Part shown: positions 15,601 through 24,515 of the stretch, piece after piece | Numbering within the stretch: position 1 is the stretch's first letter | How the letters are laid out: every line of letters begins with the position of its first letter | From: Pseudomonadota bacterium | GTDB lineage: Bacteria > Myxococcota_A > Polyangia > GCA-2747355 | Length of the DNA stretch: 64,000 nt | Assembly (NCBI GenBank): GCA_016702545.1 | Contig: JADJDT010000002.1 | Coordinates: 1 to 64,000 of the forward strand | Reading direction: 5' to 3' | Notes under the pieces: model-generated | Databases searched by the model: none | Told to the model about the DNA's origin: nothing | The model's input: the letters and a program-made list of their open reading frames with translations, nothing else | Program-made: the position numbers and the translations under genes

Positions 15601-17829
15601 CTACGGGCAACTGCAGTTGCAGAGCTGCTCGCCGGCCCCGTTCTTGAAGCCCTTGGGGCAGGCGCTGACCGCTTTGAGCTCGATCTGAGCGCTGCTCGCC
15701 GCCGTGTGGACGTCGATGGTGCCGGCGACGCTCAAGCCCGAGAAGGTCAACGCGAGATCGACGCTCGTGATCGGGGTCGCGCTGCCGCCGGGAGGCGTGT
15801 AGCGGCCGAGCGGCCCCTCGTTGTCGGGGTCGAGGTCCTTCGCGCTCACCGTCCCCGTGATCTTGTCGGCGGAGACCGAGAGCCCGGCCGGGTTGGTGGG
15901 CGCCGCGCCGCCGACGCTGGTGAAGACCAGCCCGTCGAGGGTGAGCGCCGCGCCGGTGGTCGGGTTGGTGCCGCGCAGGCTGAGCTTCCACAGCACCGTC
16001 GGTGACCACCACTGCAGCTCGGTCGAGGCGAGCCAGGCGCTGCCGGTCTGGGGCCCCGCGCAGTAGTCGTCGAAGATCGCGTTCGACCCGCCGCCGAGCT
16101 TGCAGGCGTTGCCCTGCGCGACCGGCGGCGGCGTCTGTTTGGGCTTGCAGGTGCCTTCGCCGAGTCGGTTCGGGTCGCGCTGGAACACCACCTCGAGCGC
16201 GGCGTCGACGGCCCGCTGCGCGTTGACGCGCTTGCCGCCGACGAAGGCGTCGACTTCCGCGCTGTCGGCGGAGTCGAGCAAGAGCGCCTTGACCTCGCGG
16301 CCCTTGAGCATCGGCGCGATCGCGAACACCAGCCCGGCGACCCCGGCCACCATCGGGGTCGCCGCCGAGGTGCCGTCGAAGAGCGTCAGCCGTCCGTCGG
16401 GCAGCGTCGCGAGGATCGCCTCCCGCGTCGCCGTCTGCGCGTCGCCCCCGCCGACGGGGGCCCCGAGGTTCACCGCCCCCGGACTCGACACGTTGCCGTT
16501 CGAATAGCCGGCGGGCGTGGTCCCGTCGCGGGCGAGCGCGCCAACGGTGATGAAGTTGTCGGCCGGGTTCTCGGCGCTCGGGATCGAGACCGCCGCCGGC
16601 CAGAACAGCGCGGCGTCGGTCCTCTTGCCCGCGCCGAGCTGCGAGTAGTTGCCCGCCGCGGACACAAAGAGCGCGTGCGGCGCCGCGGCACCGATCACGC
16701 GCATCACCCCTTTCATATTCTCGAAGAGCGCCGCCACGCCGGCCTTGCAGCGCTCGAGGTCAGCCGCGCTGGCGTTCTTACAGGAGCTCTCGGGCCGGAA
16801 GTCCCATTGCACCTCCTCGACCACGACGCGCGCCCCCGCCGCGAGCGCGCGCATCGTCGCGGCCACGAAGCCGTCGAGGGTGCTGTTGACTCGCTCCCCG
16901 CAGAGGTCGTCCTTGGCGCTCGGATCGATGGCCCAGAACGACGCCTGGGGCGCCAGATCGTAGCGGATGCAGTCGAGCCCGGAGAGGATGCCGTTCATCC
17001 CCTTGCCGTCATTCGGCGCGCCGATGATCGACGCGGTCGCCGTCCCATGCCGCGCATACCCGGAGTGCGCGCTCTTGGCGGCCTCTGGGCGCAGATCGTA
17101 GGCGCCGGCGAAGGGGAGCCCCCCGAAGACGCTCCGGTCGACCAAGGTATCGACGATGCCGACGACGACCTTCGCCGTCACCGGGTTCTCGCTGTAGATC
17201 TGGTCCCACGCGGCCGAGAGGTTGATGGCGCTGTAGGCCCAGGTGTCGCCGGAGCCGACCGCCTCGCCCGAGGCCGTGGTCGGGGCGCAGAAGCCGAACC
17301 ACTGCGACCCCGCGGCGACCGCGGTCTGCTCGAGATCCGCCGGCGGGCGCGCTGCCGGCGGCGGGTCGTCGCGCACGACGTCGCGCATCGCCGCGGCGAT
17401 CGCCGCGTCGGCGGCCAGCGCCGACTGCTTGGCGTCCAGGGCCTCCGCCGTCGTCGCGTCGTCGAAGCGCACACGGTACAGACCGATACCTGGATAGGCT
17501 CCCGTCACGGCGGCACCGAGCGCCGCAAGCTTGGCCACTGCCTGATCGCGCGAGGTCTGGCCGCCCTTGAAGACGACGATCAGCGTGCTCGCCACGTAGC
17601 GGTTGCCGAGCGCGTCGACCGCGATCGACATCGGCTCGACGGGCGACATGTCACCGTCGAAGAACACCTCGGGCACGCAGACCTCGGCGACCAGGCGCTC
17701 ACCCGCGGCACAGGACCCCGACGCGCTCTTGCCCTTCGCCGCACAGCCGCTCGCCGCGGCCGCGAGCGCTGCGACCGCTGCGACCGCCAGCCACCGCGGC
17801 CAACCCCGATCAGCGTGTTTGATCGCCAC
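15601..17829 (-). CDS. S8-family (subtilisin-like) serine protease, lipoprotein
   Basis: 742 residues from GTG 17829, preceded by AGGAGGG. The signal peptide ends in a lipobox (LAAAASGC), predicting a lipid-anchored exported enzyme. Catalytic Asp is in VVGIVDTLVD (~226), His in YARHGTATASI (~262) and Ser in DGTSAATPMVAG (~486), with the oxyanion Asn in SAAGN. The segment before the catalytic domain may be a prodomain. A ~200-residue C-terminal beta-rich region with ITGTVSAKDLDPDNEGP ends in a Cys-rich tail (LCNCSCP). Substrate unknown. It stands alone between a pseudogene and pirin. Confidence 0.9.
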   Translation of the reverse strand: MAIKHADRGWPRWLAVAAVAALAAAASGCAAKGKSASGSCAAGERLVAEVCVPEVFFDGDMSPVEPMSIAVDALGNRYVASTLIVVFKGGQTSRDQAVAKLAALGAAVTGAYPGIGLYRVRFDDATTAEALDAKQSALAADAAIAAAMRDVVRDDPPPAARPPADLEQTAVAAGSQWFGFCAPTTASGEAVGSGDTWAYSAINLSAAWDQIYSENPVTAKVVVGIVDTLVDRSVFGGLPFAGAYDLRPEAAKSAHSGYARHGTATASIIGAPNDGKGMNGILSGLDCIRYDLAPQASFWAIDPSAKDDLCGERVNSTLDGFVAATMRALAAGARVVVEEVQWDFRPESSCKNASAADLERCKAGVAALFENMKGVMRVIGAAAPHALFVSAAGNYSQLGAGKRTDAALFWPAAVSIPSAENPADNFITVGALARDGTTPAGYSNGNVSSPGAVNLGAPVGGGDAQTATREAILATLPDGRLTLFDGTSAATPMVAGVAGLVFAIAPMLKGREVKALLLDSADSAEVDAFVGGKRVNAQRAVDAALEVVFQRDPNRLGEGTCKPKQTPPPVAQGNACKLGGGSNAIFDDYCAGPQTGSAWLASTELQWWSPTVLWKLSLRGTNPTTGAALTLDGLVFTSVGGAAPTNPAGLSVSADKITGTVSAKDLDPDNEGPLGRYTPPGGSATPITSVDLALTFSGLSVAGTIDVHTAASSAQIELKAVSACPKGFKNGAGEQLCNCSCP

Positions 17830-18006
17830 GACATCCCTCCTGCTTGGGCGTGCAGTCTATCGCGGCGAACGTGGCTGGAGACAAAAACGCGGCCTCCGCG
17901 CGCTCGGTCAGCGGCGGCACGGAGCGGCTACACGATCGACTCGCCCCTTCGGCGGCCCTGATCACCCGGAGGGTGAGAGCCCAGCGGAGTATGAGAGCCC
18001 GGCCCG

Positions 18007-18705
18007 TCAGGCCAGGTCGAAGATCAGGAGCTCGCTCGCGTCGAGGCCCTCGAGCTGTAGGGCGCGCACGTCGGAGAGCGCGGCGCCGTCGCCGGCCTGC
18101 AGCTCTTGGCCGTTGATCCGTGCCCGGCCGCGCGCCAGCTGCACCCACGCATGCCGCCCCTCGGCGAGCGCCAGCTCGCTGGTGGCGCCCTGGTCGAAGC
18201 GTCCGGCGTAGAGCAGGGCGTCGGTGTGGATCGTGACGCTGCCAGCCCTGCCATCCGGAGAGGCCAGCAGCTGCAGTCGCCCCGCCTGGTCGGCGCGAGC
18301 GAAGGCCTTCTGCTCGTAGCCGGGCTCGATGCCGCGCTCGGTCGGCAGCAGCCAGATCTGCAGCAGGTGGACCGGCTCGTCGGGCGAGGCGTTGAACTCG
18401 CTGTGCGTGATGCCGCTGCCCGCGCTCATGCGCTGGAGCTCAAGCGGTCTGATAATCGAGCCGTGACCCATCGAGTCGCGGTGTTGGAGCGCGCCCTCCA
18501 GCAGGTAGGTGATGATCTCCATGTCGCGATGCGGGTGCGTGCCGAAGCCCTTTCCCGGCTGCACCCGGTCTTCGTTGATCACCCGCAGCGCGCGGAAGCC
18601 CATCTGGGCGGGGTCGTAGTAATCGGCGAAGGAGAAGGTGTGATAGGTGTCCAGCCAACCGTGGTCGGCGTGGCCGCGATCCGCAGCGCGACGAAGCGTC
18701 ATCAT
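18007..18705 (-). CDS. Pirin-family bicupin protein
   Basis: 232 residues with the pirin opening RGHADHGWLDTYHTFSFADYYDP and metal-binding residues in GTHPHRDMEIITYLLEG and THSEFN. The size and motifs fit the YhhW group, some of which show quercetin 2,3-dioxygenase activity; the physiological substrate is unknown. GAGGAG lies 8 nt before the first ATG; the second codon is also Met. Single gene upstream of the punA operon end. Confidence 0.9.
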   Translation of the reverse strand: MMTLRRAADRGHADHGWLDTYHTFSFADYYDPAQMGFRALRVINEDRVQPGKGFGTHPHRDMEIITYLLEGALQHRDSMGHGSIIRPLELQRMSAGSGITHSEFNASPDEPVHLLQIWLLPTERGIEPGYEQKAFARADQAGRLQLLASPDGRAGSVTIHTDALLYAGRFDQGATSELALAEGRHAWVQLARGRARINGQELQAGDGAALSDVRALQLEGLDASELLIFDLA

Positions 18706-18742
18706 GGCGTGGGCTCCTCGGAGAAGGGGTTTCAGCGCGACC

Positions 18743-19609
18743 TCATCCGCGGCCCATGCGAGCGGCGATCAGCGGCGGCGCGCTGCCCGCGACCAGCAGT
18801 GGCGCGAGCTGTTCGAGCAACGCTGCCACATCGGCCTGCATGCGGCCAACGGTCGTGGTGACCTCGGTGTGGGAGAGCGCGCCGCCGAGGCCGGCCGCCG
18901 CGTTGGCCACGCAGGAGAGCGCCAGCACGCGCGCGCCCAGGTGCCGGGCCGCGATCACCTCGGGCACGGTCGACATCCCGACGAGGTCGGCGCCCAGCGT
19001 GCGCAGCATGCGAATCTCGGCCGGGGTCTCGTAGGAGGGCCCGCTCAGCGCGGCGTAGACCCCCTCGGCGAGGGCCACGCCGGCGGCGCGGGCCGCGCGC
19101 TGGGCCGCCGCGCGCAGCGCGGGATCGTAGGCCTCGCTGAGATCGGGGAAGCGCGGGCCCAGGCGCTCGTCGTTGGCGCCGCAGAGCGGGTTGTCGCCCA
19201 ACAGGTTGAGATGATCGGTGATCGACACCAGGCACCCGGGCTTGAGATCGGCGCGAATCCCGCCGGCGGCGTTGGTCAGCACCAGCGTGCTGCAGCCCGC
19301 CGCCACCAGCGCCCGCACGGGCAGCACGACCTGCGCCAGGCTGTGGCCCTCGTAGCGGTGGATGCGCCCCTGCATCACCAGCACCGGCACGCCGGCGCAG
19401 CTGCCCGCCACCAGGCGCCCCGCGTGCCCCGTGACCGTGCTCGGCGCGAAGCCGGGCAGGGCGCTGTAGGGCACCGCCACGGCGCCCTGTAGCCCGTCGG
19501 CGAAGGCGCCGAGCCCCGAGCCGAGCACGATGCCCAAGCACGGCTTGCGGGGCGCGATCGCGGCGCGAATCGCCGCAGCCGCCGCCTGCACCTGCTCCCA
19601 CGTCGTCAT
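18743..19609 (-). CDS. punA: Purine nucleoside phosphorylase
   Basis: 288 residues, the length of trimeric PNPs. Motifs: LGIVLGSGLG (phosphate site), TGHAGR, VLTNAAGGI, SGPSYETPAEIRML and GMSTVPEVIAARH. The enzyme cleaves (deoxy)guanosine and inosine with phosphate to base and (deoxy)ribose-1-phosphate, feeding the phosphopentomutase encoded upstream. It is the last gene of the deo set and follows the transporter by 21 bp. Confidence 0.93.
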   Translation of the reverse strand: MTTWEQVQAAAAAIRAAIAPRKPCLGIVLGSGLGAFADGLQGAVAVPYSALPGFAPSTVTGHAGRLVAGSCAGVPVLVMQGRIHRYEGHSLAQVVLPVRALVAAGCSTLVLTNAAGGIRADLKPGCLVSITDHLNLLGDNPLCGANDERLGPRFPDLSEAYDPALRAAAQRAARAAGVALAEGVYAALSGPSYETPAEIRMLRTLGADLVGMSTVPEVIAARHLGARVLALSCVANAAAGLGGALSHTEVTTTVGRMQADVAALLEQLAPLLVAGSAPPLIAARMGRG

Positions 19610-19630
19610 CAGCGTCCCCTCAAACCTCGT

Positions 19631-21130
19631 CTACACCAGGATGCCGGCGAGCGCCGCCGACAGACACGACACCAACGCCCCGGCCAGCATCGCGCGCAGG
19701 CCCAGGCGAGCCAGGTCGGCGCGCCGCGAGGGTGCCATCGCGCCGATGCCGCCGAGCTGGACACCGATCGAGGCCACGTTGGCGAAGCCGCAGAGCGCAT
19801 AGCAGGCGATCACTGCCGAGCGCGCGCTCAGCACCGGCACCGGGGCGTCGAGCATCGACTTGAGGTCGAGGTAGGCCAGCAGCTCGGTCAACACCAGCTT
19901 CTCGCCGAGCAGCCGACCGACCGCGGGCGCCTCGGCCCAGGGCACGCCCATCGTCCAGGCCAGCGGCGCCAGCACCCACCCCAGGAGCTGCTGCAGACTG
20001 GTGCCGAAGAGGCCCAGCACACCGTTGCACAGCGCCATCATCGCGACGAAGGCGATCAGCATCGCCGCGATGTTGAGCACCAGGGTCATGCCGTCGGTCG
20101 CCCCGCGGGCCACGGCCTCGATCATGTTGGCGTCGGGGCGGTCGACAGGCACCTGGGCACCGCCGGCGGTCACCGGACGCTCGGTCTCGGGATAGATCAA
20201 CTTGCTGACCGCCAGCGCCGCCGGCGCCGCCATGCACGAGGCCGTCATCAGGTGGCCGGCGATCCCGGGCAGCGCCTGCAGCATACCGACGTAGACCGCC
20301 ATCACGCCGCCCGCCACGGTGGCGAAGCCACCCACCATCACGGCCATCAGCTCGCTCTGCGTCAGGCCCGCGATGAAGGGCCGCACCAGCAGCGGGGCCT
20401 CGGTCTGACCGAGGAAGATGTTGGCGGTGCACGAGAGCGTCTCGGCACCGCTGGTCCCGAGCATGTGCATCATGCCGCGGGCGATGCCCTTCACCACCCA
20501 CTGCATCACCCCGAGGTGGTAGAGCAGCGACAACAACGCCGAGAAGAAGATGATCGTCGGGAGCACGCCGAAGGCCAACGACTTGAGGGCTGGGCTCATG
20601 CGACCGAGGAAGGTCTCGGCGATCAGCGCCCCGCTCCGCGGGTCGACGTGGCGGATCTCGTGCGCGTCGGTCGATTGAAAGAGGAACTCGATGCCGGCCT
20701 GGGCGAAGCCGATCAGCCCACGGATGCCCTGGTCGACGGCGTCGAAGAAGAGCTGCCCGACGAGCGGATTGAGCACGATCAGCGCGAAGAGCGCCTGCAG
20801 CGCCAGCCCCCACAACACCGGCCGCCACTGGATGCCGCGGCGATTGACCGACAGCAGCCAGCACAGCCCCAGCACCACGGCGTAGCCCAGCAGGCCGCGG
20901 AAGCGGGCCAGCGGCCCACCGCTCGGCGCCCGCAGCCGGCCCCCCTGCCGCCGCAGAAAGCCCGAGCCGCCGGCGCTGGTCGAAACGCTGTCGCCCTGGG
21001 CGGCCGCCGGTACCGCAGGGGCGGTCGCCGCCGGCTCGGCGCGTGCCGAAAGCGCCGGCAGCAGCAGCGACAGCACCAGCAACGCCAGCAAGGGCAGCGC
21101 TGCCGCTCGCAGCGCGGGTTCGACCTTCAT
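19631..21130 (-). CDS. nupC: Concentrative nucleoside transporter (CNT/NupC family) with N-terminal signal-like extension
   Basis: 499 residues. The CNT core is clear from about residue 75: LGYAVVLGLCWLLS, FGVLPTIIFFSALLSLLYHLG, NIFLGQTEAPLLVRPFI, MVGGFATVAGGVMAVYV, CGFANVASIGVQLGG. It couples nucleoside uptake to an ion gradient. Unusually the CNT core is preceded by a signal-peptide-like segment (ALPLLALLVLSLLLPALSARA) and an Ala/Ser/Gly linker. ATG 21130 overlaps the deoA stop by ATGA with GAGGTGAGGCG upstream, so this start is well supported. Confidence 0.92.
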   Translation of the reverse strand: MKVEPALRAAALPLLALLVLSLLLPALSARAEPAATAPAVPAAAQGDSVSTSAGGSGFLRRQGGRLRAPSGGPLARFRGLLGYAVVLGLCWLLSVNRRGIQWRPVLWGLALQALFALIVLNPLVGQLFFDAVDQGIRGLIGFAQAGIEFLFQSTDAHEIRHVDPRSGALIAETFLGRMSPALKSLAFGVLPTIIFFSALLSLLYHLGVMQWVVKGIARGMMHMLGTSGAETLSCTANIFLGQTEAPLLVRPFIAGLTQSELMAVMVGGFATVAGGVMAVYVGMLQALPGIAGHLMTASCMAAPAALAVSKLIYPETERPVTAGGAQVPVDRPDANMIEAVARGATDGMTLVLNIAAMLIAFVAMMALCNGVLGLFGTSLQQLLGWVLAPLAWTMGVPWAEAPAVGRLLGEKLVLTELLAYLDLKSMLDAPVPVLSARSAVIACYALCGFANVASIGVQLGGIGAMAPSRRADLARLGLRAMLAGALVSCLSAALAGILV

Positions 21131-22473
21131 CGCCTCACCTCGTGAATCAGCGGCGGCGCGCTGACCGGCTGCTCGGCCCACAGCAGGGCCGCCCGGATCA
21201 GCGCCTCGGCGGCCCGCGCACGCGCCTCGTCGTGGTAATGCAGGGTCGCCAGCAGCTCGCCGCGCGCCACCCGCTGGCCGAGGCGCACCTGCCAGGTCAA
21301 GCCGACGGCCGGATCGATGCGGTCGTCGAGCTGCAAGCGACCGGCGCCGAGCCGCACGGCAGCCCGGCCGATGGCCTCGCAGTCGATCGCGGCGAGCACC
21401 CCATCGTGCTCGGCGCGCAGCTCGCACGCGTGGGCCGCGACCGGCAGGCGTCGCGGGTCATCGATCACCCGCGCATCGCCCCCTTGCAGCGCCACACAGC
21501 GCCGCAGCCGCTCCAGCCCGCTGCCGTCGGCGCGCACCCGCTCCAGGCGCGCCCGGGCCGACGCCGCGTCGCTGCACACGCCGGCGAGCAACAGCATCTC
21601 CGCGCCGAGCGCGAGCGTCAGCGCCCAGACGTCGGCCGGCCCGCCGCCGCGCAGCGTGTCGATGGCCTCGCGCAGCTCGTTGGCGTTGCCGATCGCGCGG
21701 CCGAGCGGCTGGCTCATGTCGCTCAGCAACACGGTCACGCGCTTGCCCGCGGCGGCGCCGATGGCCTGCGCCGCCTGCGCCAAGGCGTGCGCGCGCTCGT
21801 GGGTCTTGAGGAAGGCGCCGCTGCCCACCTTGACGTCGAGCACCAGCGCGTCGAGGCCGGACGCGAGCTTCTTGCTCATGATGCTGGCGGCGATCAGCGG
21901 GATCGACTCGACCGTCGCCGTGACGTCGCGCAGCGCGTAGAGCCGGCGATCGGCCGGAGCGAGCTCGTCGCTCTGGCCGGCCAGCACCAGCCCCGCGTCG
22001 GCCAGCACGGCGGCGAAGCGCGCGAGATCGAGATCGGTGCGCAGCCCGGGAATGGCCGCGAGCTTGTCCAGCGTGCCGCCGGTGTGCCCGAGCCCGCGCC
22101 CCGAGATCATCGGCACGGCGACCCCACAGGCCGCCACCAGCGGCGCCAGGCAGAGCGAGATCTTGTCGCCCACCCCGCCGGTCGAGTGCTTGTCGACCTT
22201 GGGCAGCGCGATCGCCGAGAGGTCGGTCACGCGCCCTGAGCGCACCATCGCCGCCGTCAGCGCGGCCAGCTCCTGCGCGTCGAGGCCGCGCCAGTAGATC
22301 GCCATCAGCAGGGCGGCGAGCTGGTAGTCGGGCACCGTCCCGAGGGTGACGCCCTCGATCAAGGCGTCGAGCTGCGCGTCGCTCAAGCGCTGGCCATCGC
22401 GCTTGGCACGGATCAGCTCGACGATCGGCGTCGCGGCGGGCGCCGCGGACCCGCGCTCGCTTCCGCCTACCAT
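21127..22473 (-). CDS. deoA: Thymidine / pyrimidine-nucleoside phosphorylase
   Basis: 448 residues with the family signatures KVDKHSTGGVGDKISL, SGRGLGHTGGTLDKL and LDVKVGSGAFLKT. It phosphorolyses thymidine (and in the broader class uridine) to the base and (deoxy)ribose-1-phosphate. The start lies inside the last codons of deoB (7-nt overlap) and the stop overlaps the transporter, showing tight translational coupling. Confidence 0.94.
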   Translation of the reverse strand: MVGGSERGSAAPAATPIVELIRAKRDGQRLSDAQLDALIEGVTLGTVPDYQLAALLMAIYWRGLDAQELAALTAAMVRSGRVTDLSAIALPKVDKHSTGGVGDKISLCLAPLVAACGVAVPMISGRGLGHTGGTLDKLAAIPGLRTDLDLARFAAVLADAGLVLAGQSDELAPADRRLYALRDVTATVESIPLIAASIMSKKLASGLDALVLDVKVGSGAFLKTHERAHALAQAAQAIGAAAGKRVTVLLSDMSQPLGRAIGNANELREAIDTLRGGGPADVWALTLALGAEMLLLAGVCSDAASARARLERVRADGSGLERLRRCVALQGGDARVIDDPRRLPVAAHACELRAEHDGVLAAIDCEAIGRAAVRLGAGRLQLDDRIDPAVGLTWQVRLGQRVARGELLATLHYHDEARARAAEALIRAALLWAEQPVSAPPLIHEVRR

Positions 22474-23678
22474 AGCTCGCCCCAGAAGCTGCGCCCGGCC
22501 GCCGGTGCGGCAACGCCGAGGGCCTCGGCGATGGTGGCCGCGACGTCGGCGAAGCCACCCCGGAGGCCCAGCTCGCGACCCGCGGCGTTGGCGGGACCGT
22601 AGGCCAGCAGGGGCACCTGCTCGCGCGTGTGATCGGTGCCGCGATAGGTCGGGTCGTTGCCGTGGTCGGCCGTGATCAACAACAGGTCACGGGGGCCCAC
22701 CTGGGCCAGCAGCGCGGGCAGCGCGGCATCCAGCTCGCGCAGCGCCGCGGCGAAGCCGACCGCGTCCCGCCGATGGCCATAGAGCGCATCGAAGTCGATC
22801 AGGTTGACGAAGATCAGCCCGCGCGTCAGCGTGGCGAGCTGCGCCACCGTCTGCGCGAGGCCGTCGCGATTGCCCGCCGTGCGCAACGAAGCGCTGAGAC
22901 CGCGGCCGCTGAAGATGTCCCCGATCTTTCCCACGCCGATCACCGGCACGCCGGCCGCGCTGAGCGTGTCGAGCAGCGTCGGGCCGGGCGGCGGCATGCC
23001 GTAGTCGTGACGGTTGTAGGTCCGCACGAAGCTCCCCGGCTGCCCGACATAGGGTCGTGCGATCACGCGACCGACCTGCAGCGGATCGCACAGGCGCCGC
23101 GCCGTCTCACAGGCGGCGTAGAGCTCGGCCAGCGGGATGCACGACTCGTGGGCGGCGAGCTGAAAGACGCTGTCGGCGCTGGTGTAGACGATCCAGGCGC
23201 CGGTCGCGAGCTGGCGCGCGCCGAGCTCTTCGATAATCTCGGTACCCGAGGCCGGCTTGTTGCCCAGCACCGGACGGCCCGTCGCAGCGACGAAGGCGTC
23301 GATCAGCTCGCTCGGAAACCCGGAGGGGAAGGTGCGGAAGGGCCGCTCCAGCACCAGGCCCGCCAGCTCCCAATGACCGGTGGTCGTATCCTTGCCCGCG
23401 CCGCGCGGCTGCAGCCGACCGAAGGCCCCCGAGGGCTGCGACACCGCCGCGACGCCCTCCAACGCCGTGACCCGCCCGAGCCCCAAGGCCTCCAGCGTCG
23501 GCAGGGAGAGACCGCCCACCGCCGCCGCGGTGTGGCCCAGGGTGTCGGCGCCGGCATCGCCATAGGCCGCAGCGTCGTCGGCCGCGCCGCAACCGCAGCT
23601 ATCGAGCACCAGCAGCACGACTCGCGCCGCCTGACCGTCTTCCCGCGGCGCCGCGCCTGCTGCTGGAACGCTGTGCAT
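22467..23678 (-). CDS. deoB: Phosphopentomutase
   Basis: About 403 residues of the alkaline-phosphatase superfamily. Metal and catalytic features: VLLVLDSCGCGAADDA, the active-site Thr in AGKDTTTGHWE, GDIFSGRG, NLIDFDALYGHRRD and TADHGNDPTYRGTDHTRE. It interconverts (deoxy)ribose-1- and 5-phosphate, linking deoA/punA to deoC. Starts at 23717 (GTG), 23687 or 23678 (ATG) are all possible; none has a strong ribosome site. I chose the ATG closest to the conserved domain. Confidence 0.93.
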   Translation of the reverse strand: MHSVPAAGAAPREDGQAARVVLLVLDSCGCGAADDAAAYGDAGADTLGHTAAAVGGLSLPTLEALGLGRVTALEGVAAVSQPSGAFGRLQPRGAGKDTTTGHWELAGLVLERPFRTFPSGFPSELIDAFVAATGRPVLGNKPASGTEIIEELGARQLATGAWIVYTSADSVFQLAAHESCIPLAELYAACETARRLCDPLQVGRVIARPYVGQPGSFVRTYNRHDYGMPPPGPTLLDTLSAAGVPVIGVGKIGDIFSGRGLSASLRTAGNRDGLAQTVAQLATLTRGLIFVNLIDFDALYGHRRDAVGFAAALRELDAALPALLAQVGPRDLLLITADHGNDPTYRGTDHTREQVPLLAYGPANAAGRELGLRGGFADVAATIAEALGVAAPAAGRSFWGELW

Positions 23679-23732
23679 TGGCCCCATCCCCGCGTGCTGC
23701 GGACAGCCAGCGGCCACCCGCGACTCATTACG

Positions 23733-24512
23733 CTACTCGGCGACGATCGCCGGCCCCATGCTGGTACCCAAGCGCGTGGCACCGGCGGCAATCAGCGCCA
23801 GCGCTGCCGCCCGCGAACGGACCCCGCCGGCCGCCTTGACCCCCAGCGCGTCACCGACCACCTGTCGCATCAGCCGAACATCGGCCACGGTGGCACCCGC
23901 CGCGGCGAAGCCAGTCGAGGTCTTGACCCACTGCGCGCCGGCCAGGCGCGCGAGCAAGCAGGCCACGACCTTCTGTTCGTCGTCCAGCAGCGCGGTCTCG
24001 ATGATGACCTTGACGGCGGCCGGCCGCGCCGCCGCGACCACGGCGCCGATATCGTCGAGCACCGCGCGGTCGTCGCGATCGTGCAGCGCGCCGACGTCGA
24101 GCACCATGTCGAGCTCTTGCGCGCCCCAGCGCACGAGCTGCGCGGCCTCGAAGGCCTTGACCGCCGTGCCGCAGGCGCCGAGCGGAAAGCCGACCACGCC
24201 ACAGACACGCACGCGCGTGCCGATCAGCTGCTCCCGGCAGAAGGCCACCCGCGACCCGTGCACGCAGACCGCCGCGAAGCGCCAGCGGCGCGCCTCGTCG
24301 CAGAGCTGGCGCAGCTGGGCGCGCGTCGCCTCGGGACGCAGCAGCGTGTGATCGATCAACGCGGCCATCGCCCGAGCGTCGGCCGGCACGGCGCCTGGCG
24401 CCAGCGGCAACGCCAGCGGCAGCGTGGCCACCAGCGACTGGCCGAGCGCGGCATCGAGCTGCGCCGCCACCCGCGCGATCTGCAGCGCCTGTCGTTCACT
24501 CTCCAGCGTCAT
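23733..24512 (-). CDS. deoC: Deoxyribose-phosphate aldolase
   Basis: 259 residues. Recognisable blocks: ALIDHTLLRPEAT, CGVVGFPLG, ELDMVLDVGAL, KVIIETALL, the Schiff-base Lys in QWVKTSTGFAAAGAT and GVKAAGGVR. It splits deoxyribose-5-phosphate into glyceraldehyde-3-phosphate and acetaldehyde. It has an N-terminal extension of ~45 residues compared with the compact enzymes. The start is only 3 nt downstream of the dnaB stop. Confidence 0.93.
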   Translation of the reverse strand: MTLESERQALQIARVAAQLDAALGQSLVATLPLALPLAPGAVPADARAMAALIDHTLLRPEATRAQLRQLCDEARRWRFAAVCVHGSRVAFCREQLIGTRVRVCGVVGFPLGACGTAVKAFEAAQLVRWGAQELDMVLDVGALHDRDDRAVLDDIGAVVAAARPAAVKVIIETALLDDEQKVVACLLARLAGAQWVKTSTGFAAAGATVADVRLMRQVVGDALGVKAAGGVRSRAAALALIAAGATRLGTSMGPAIVAE

Positions 24513-24515
24513 TCG

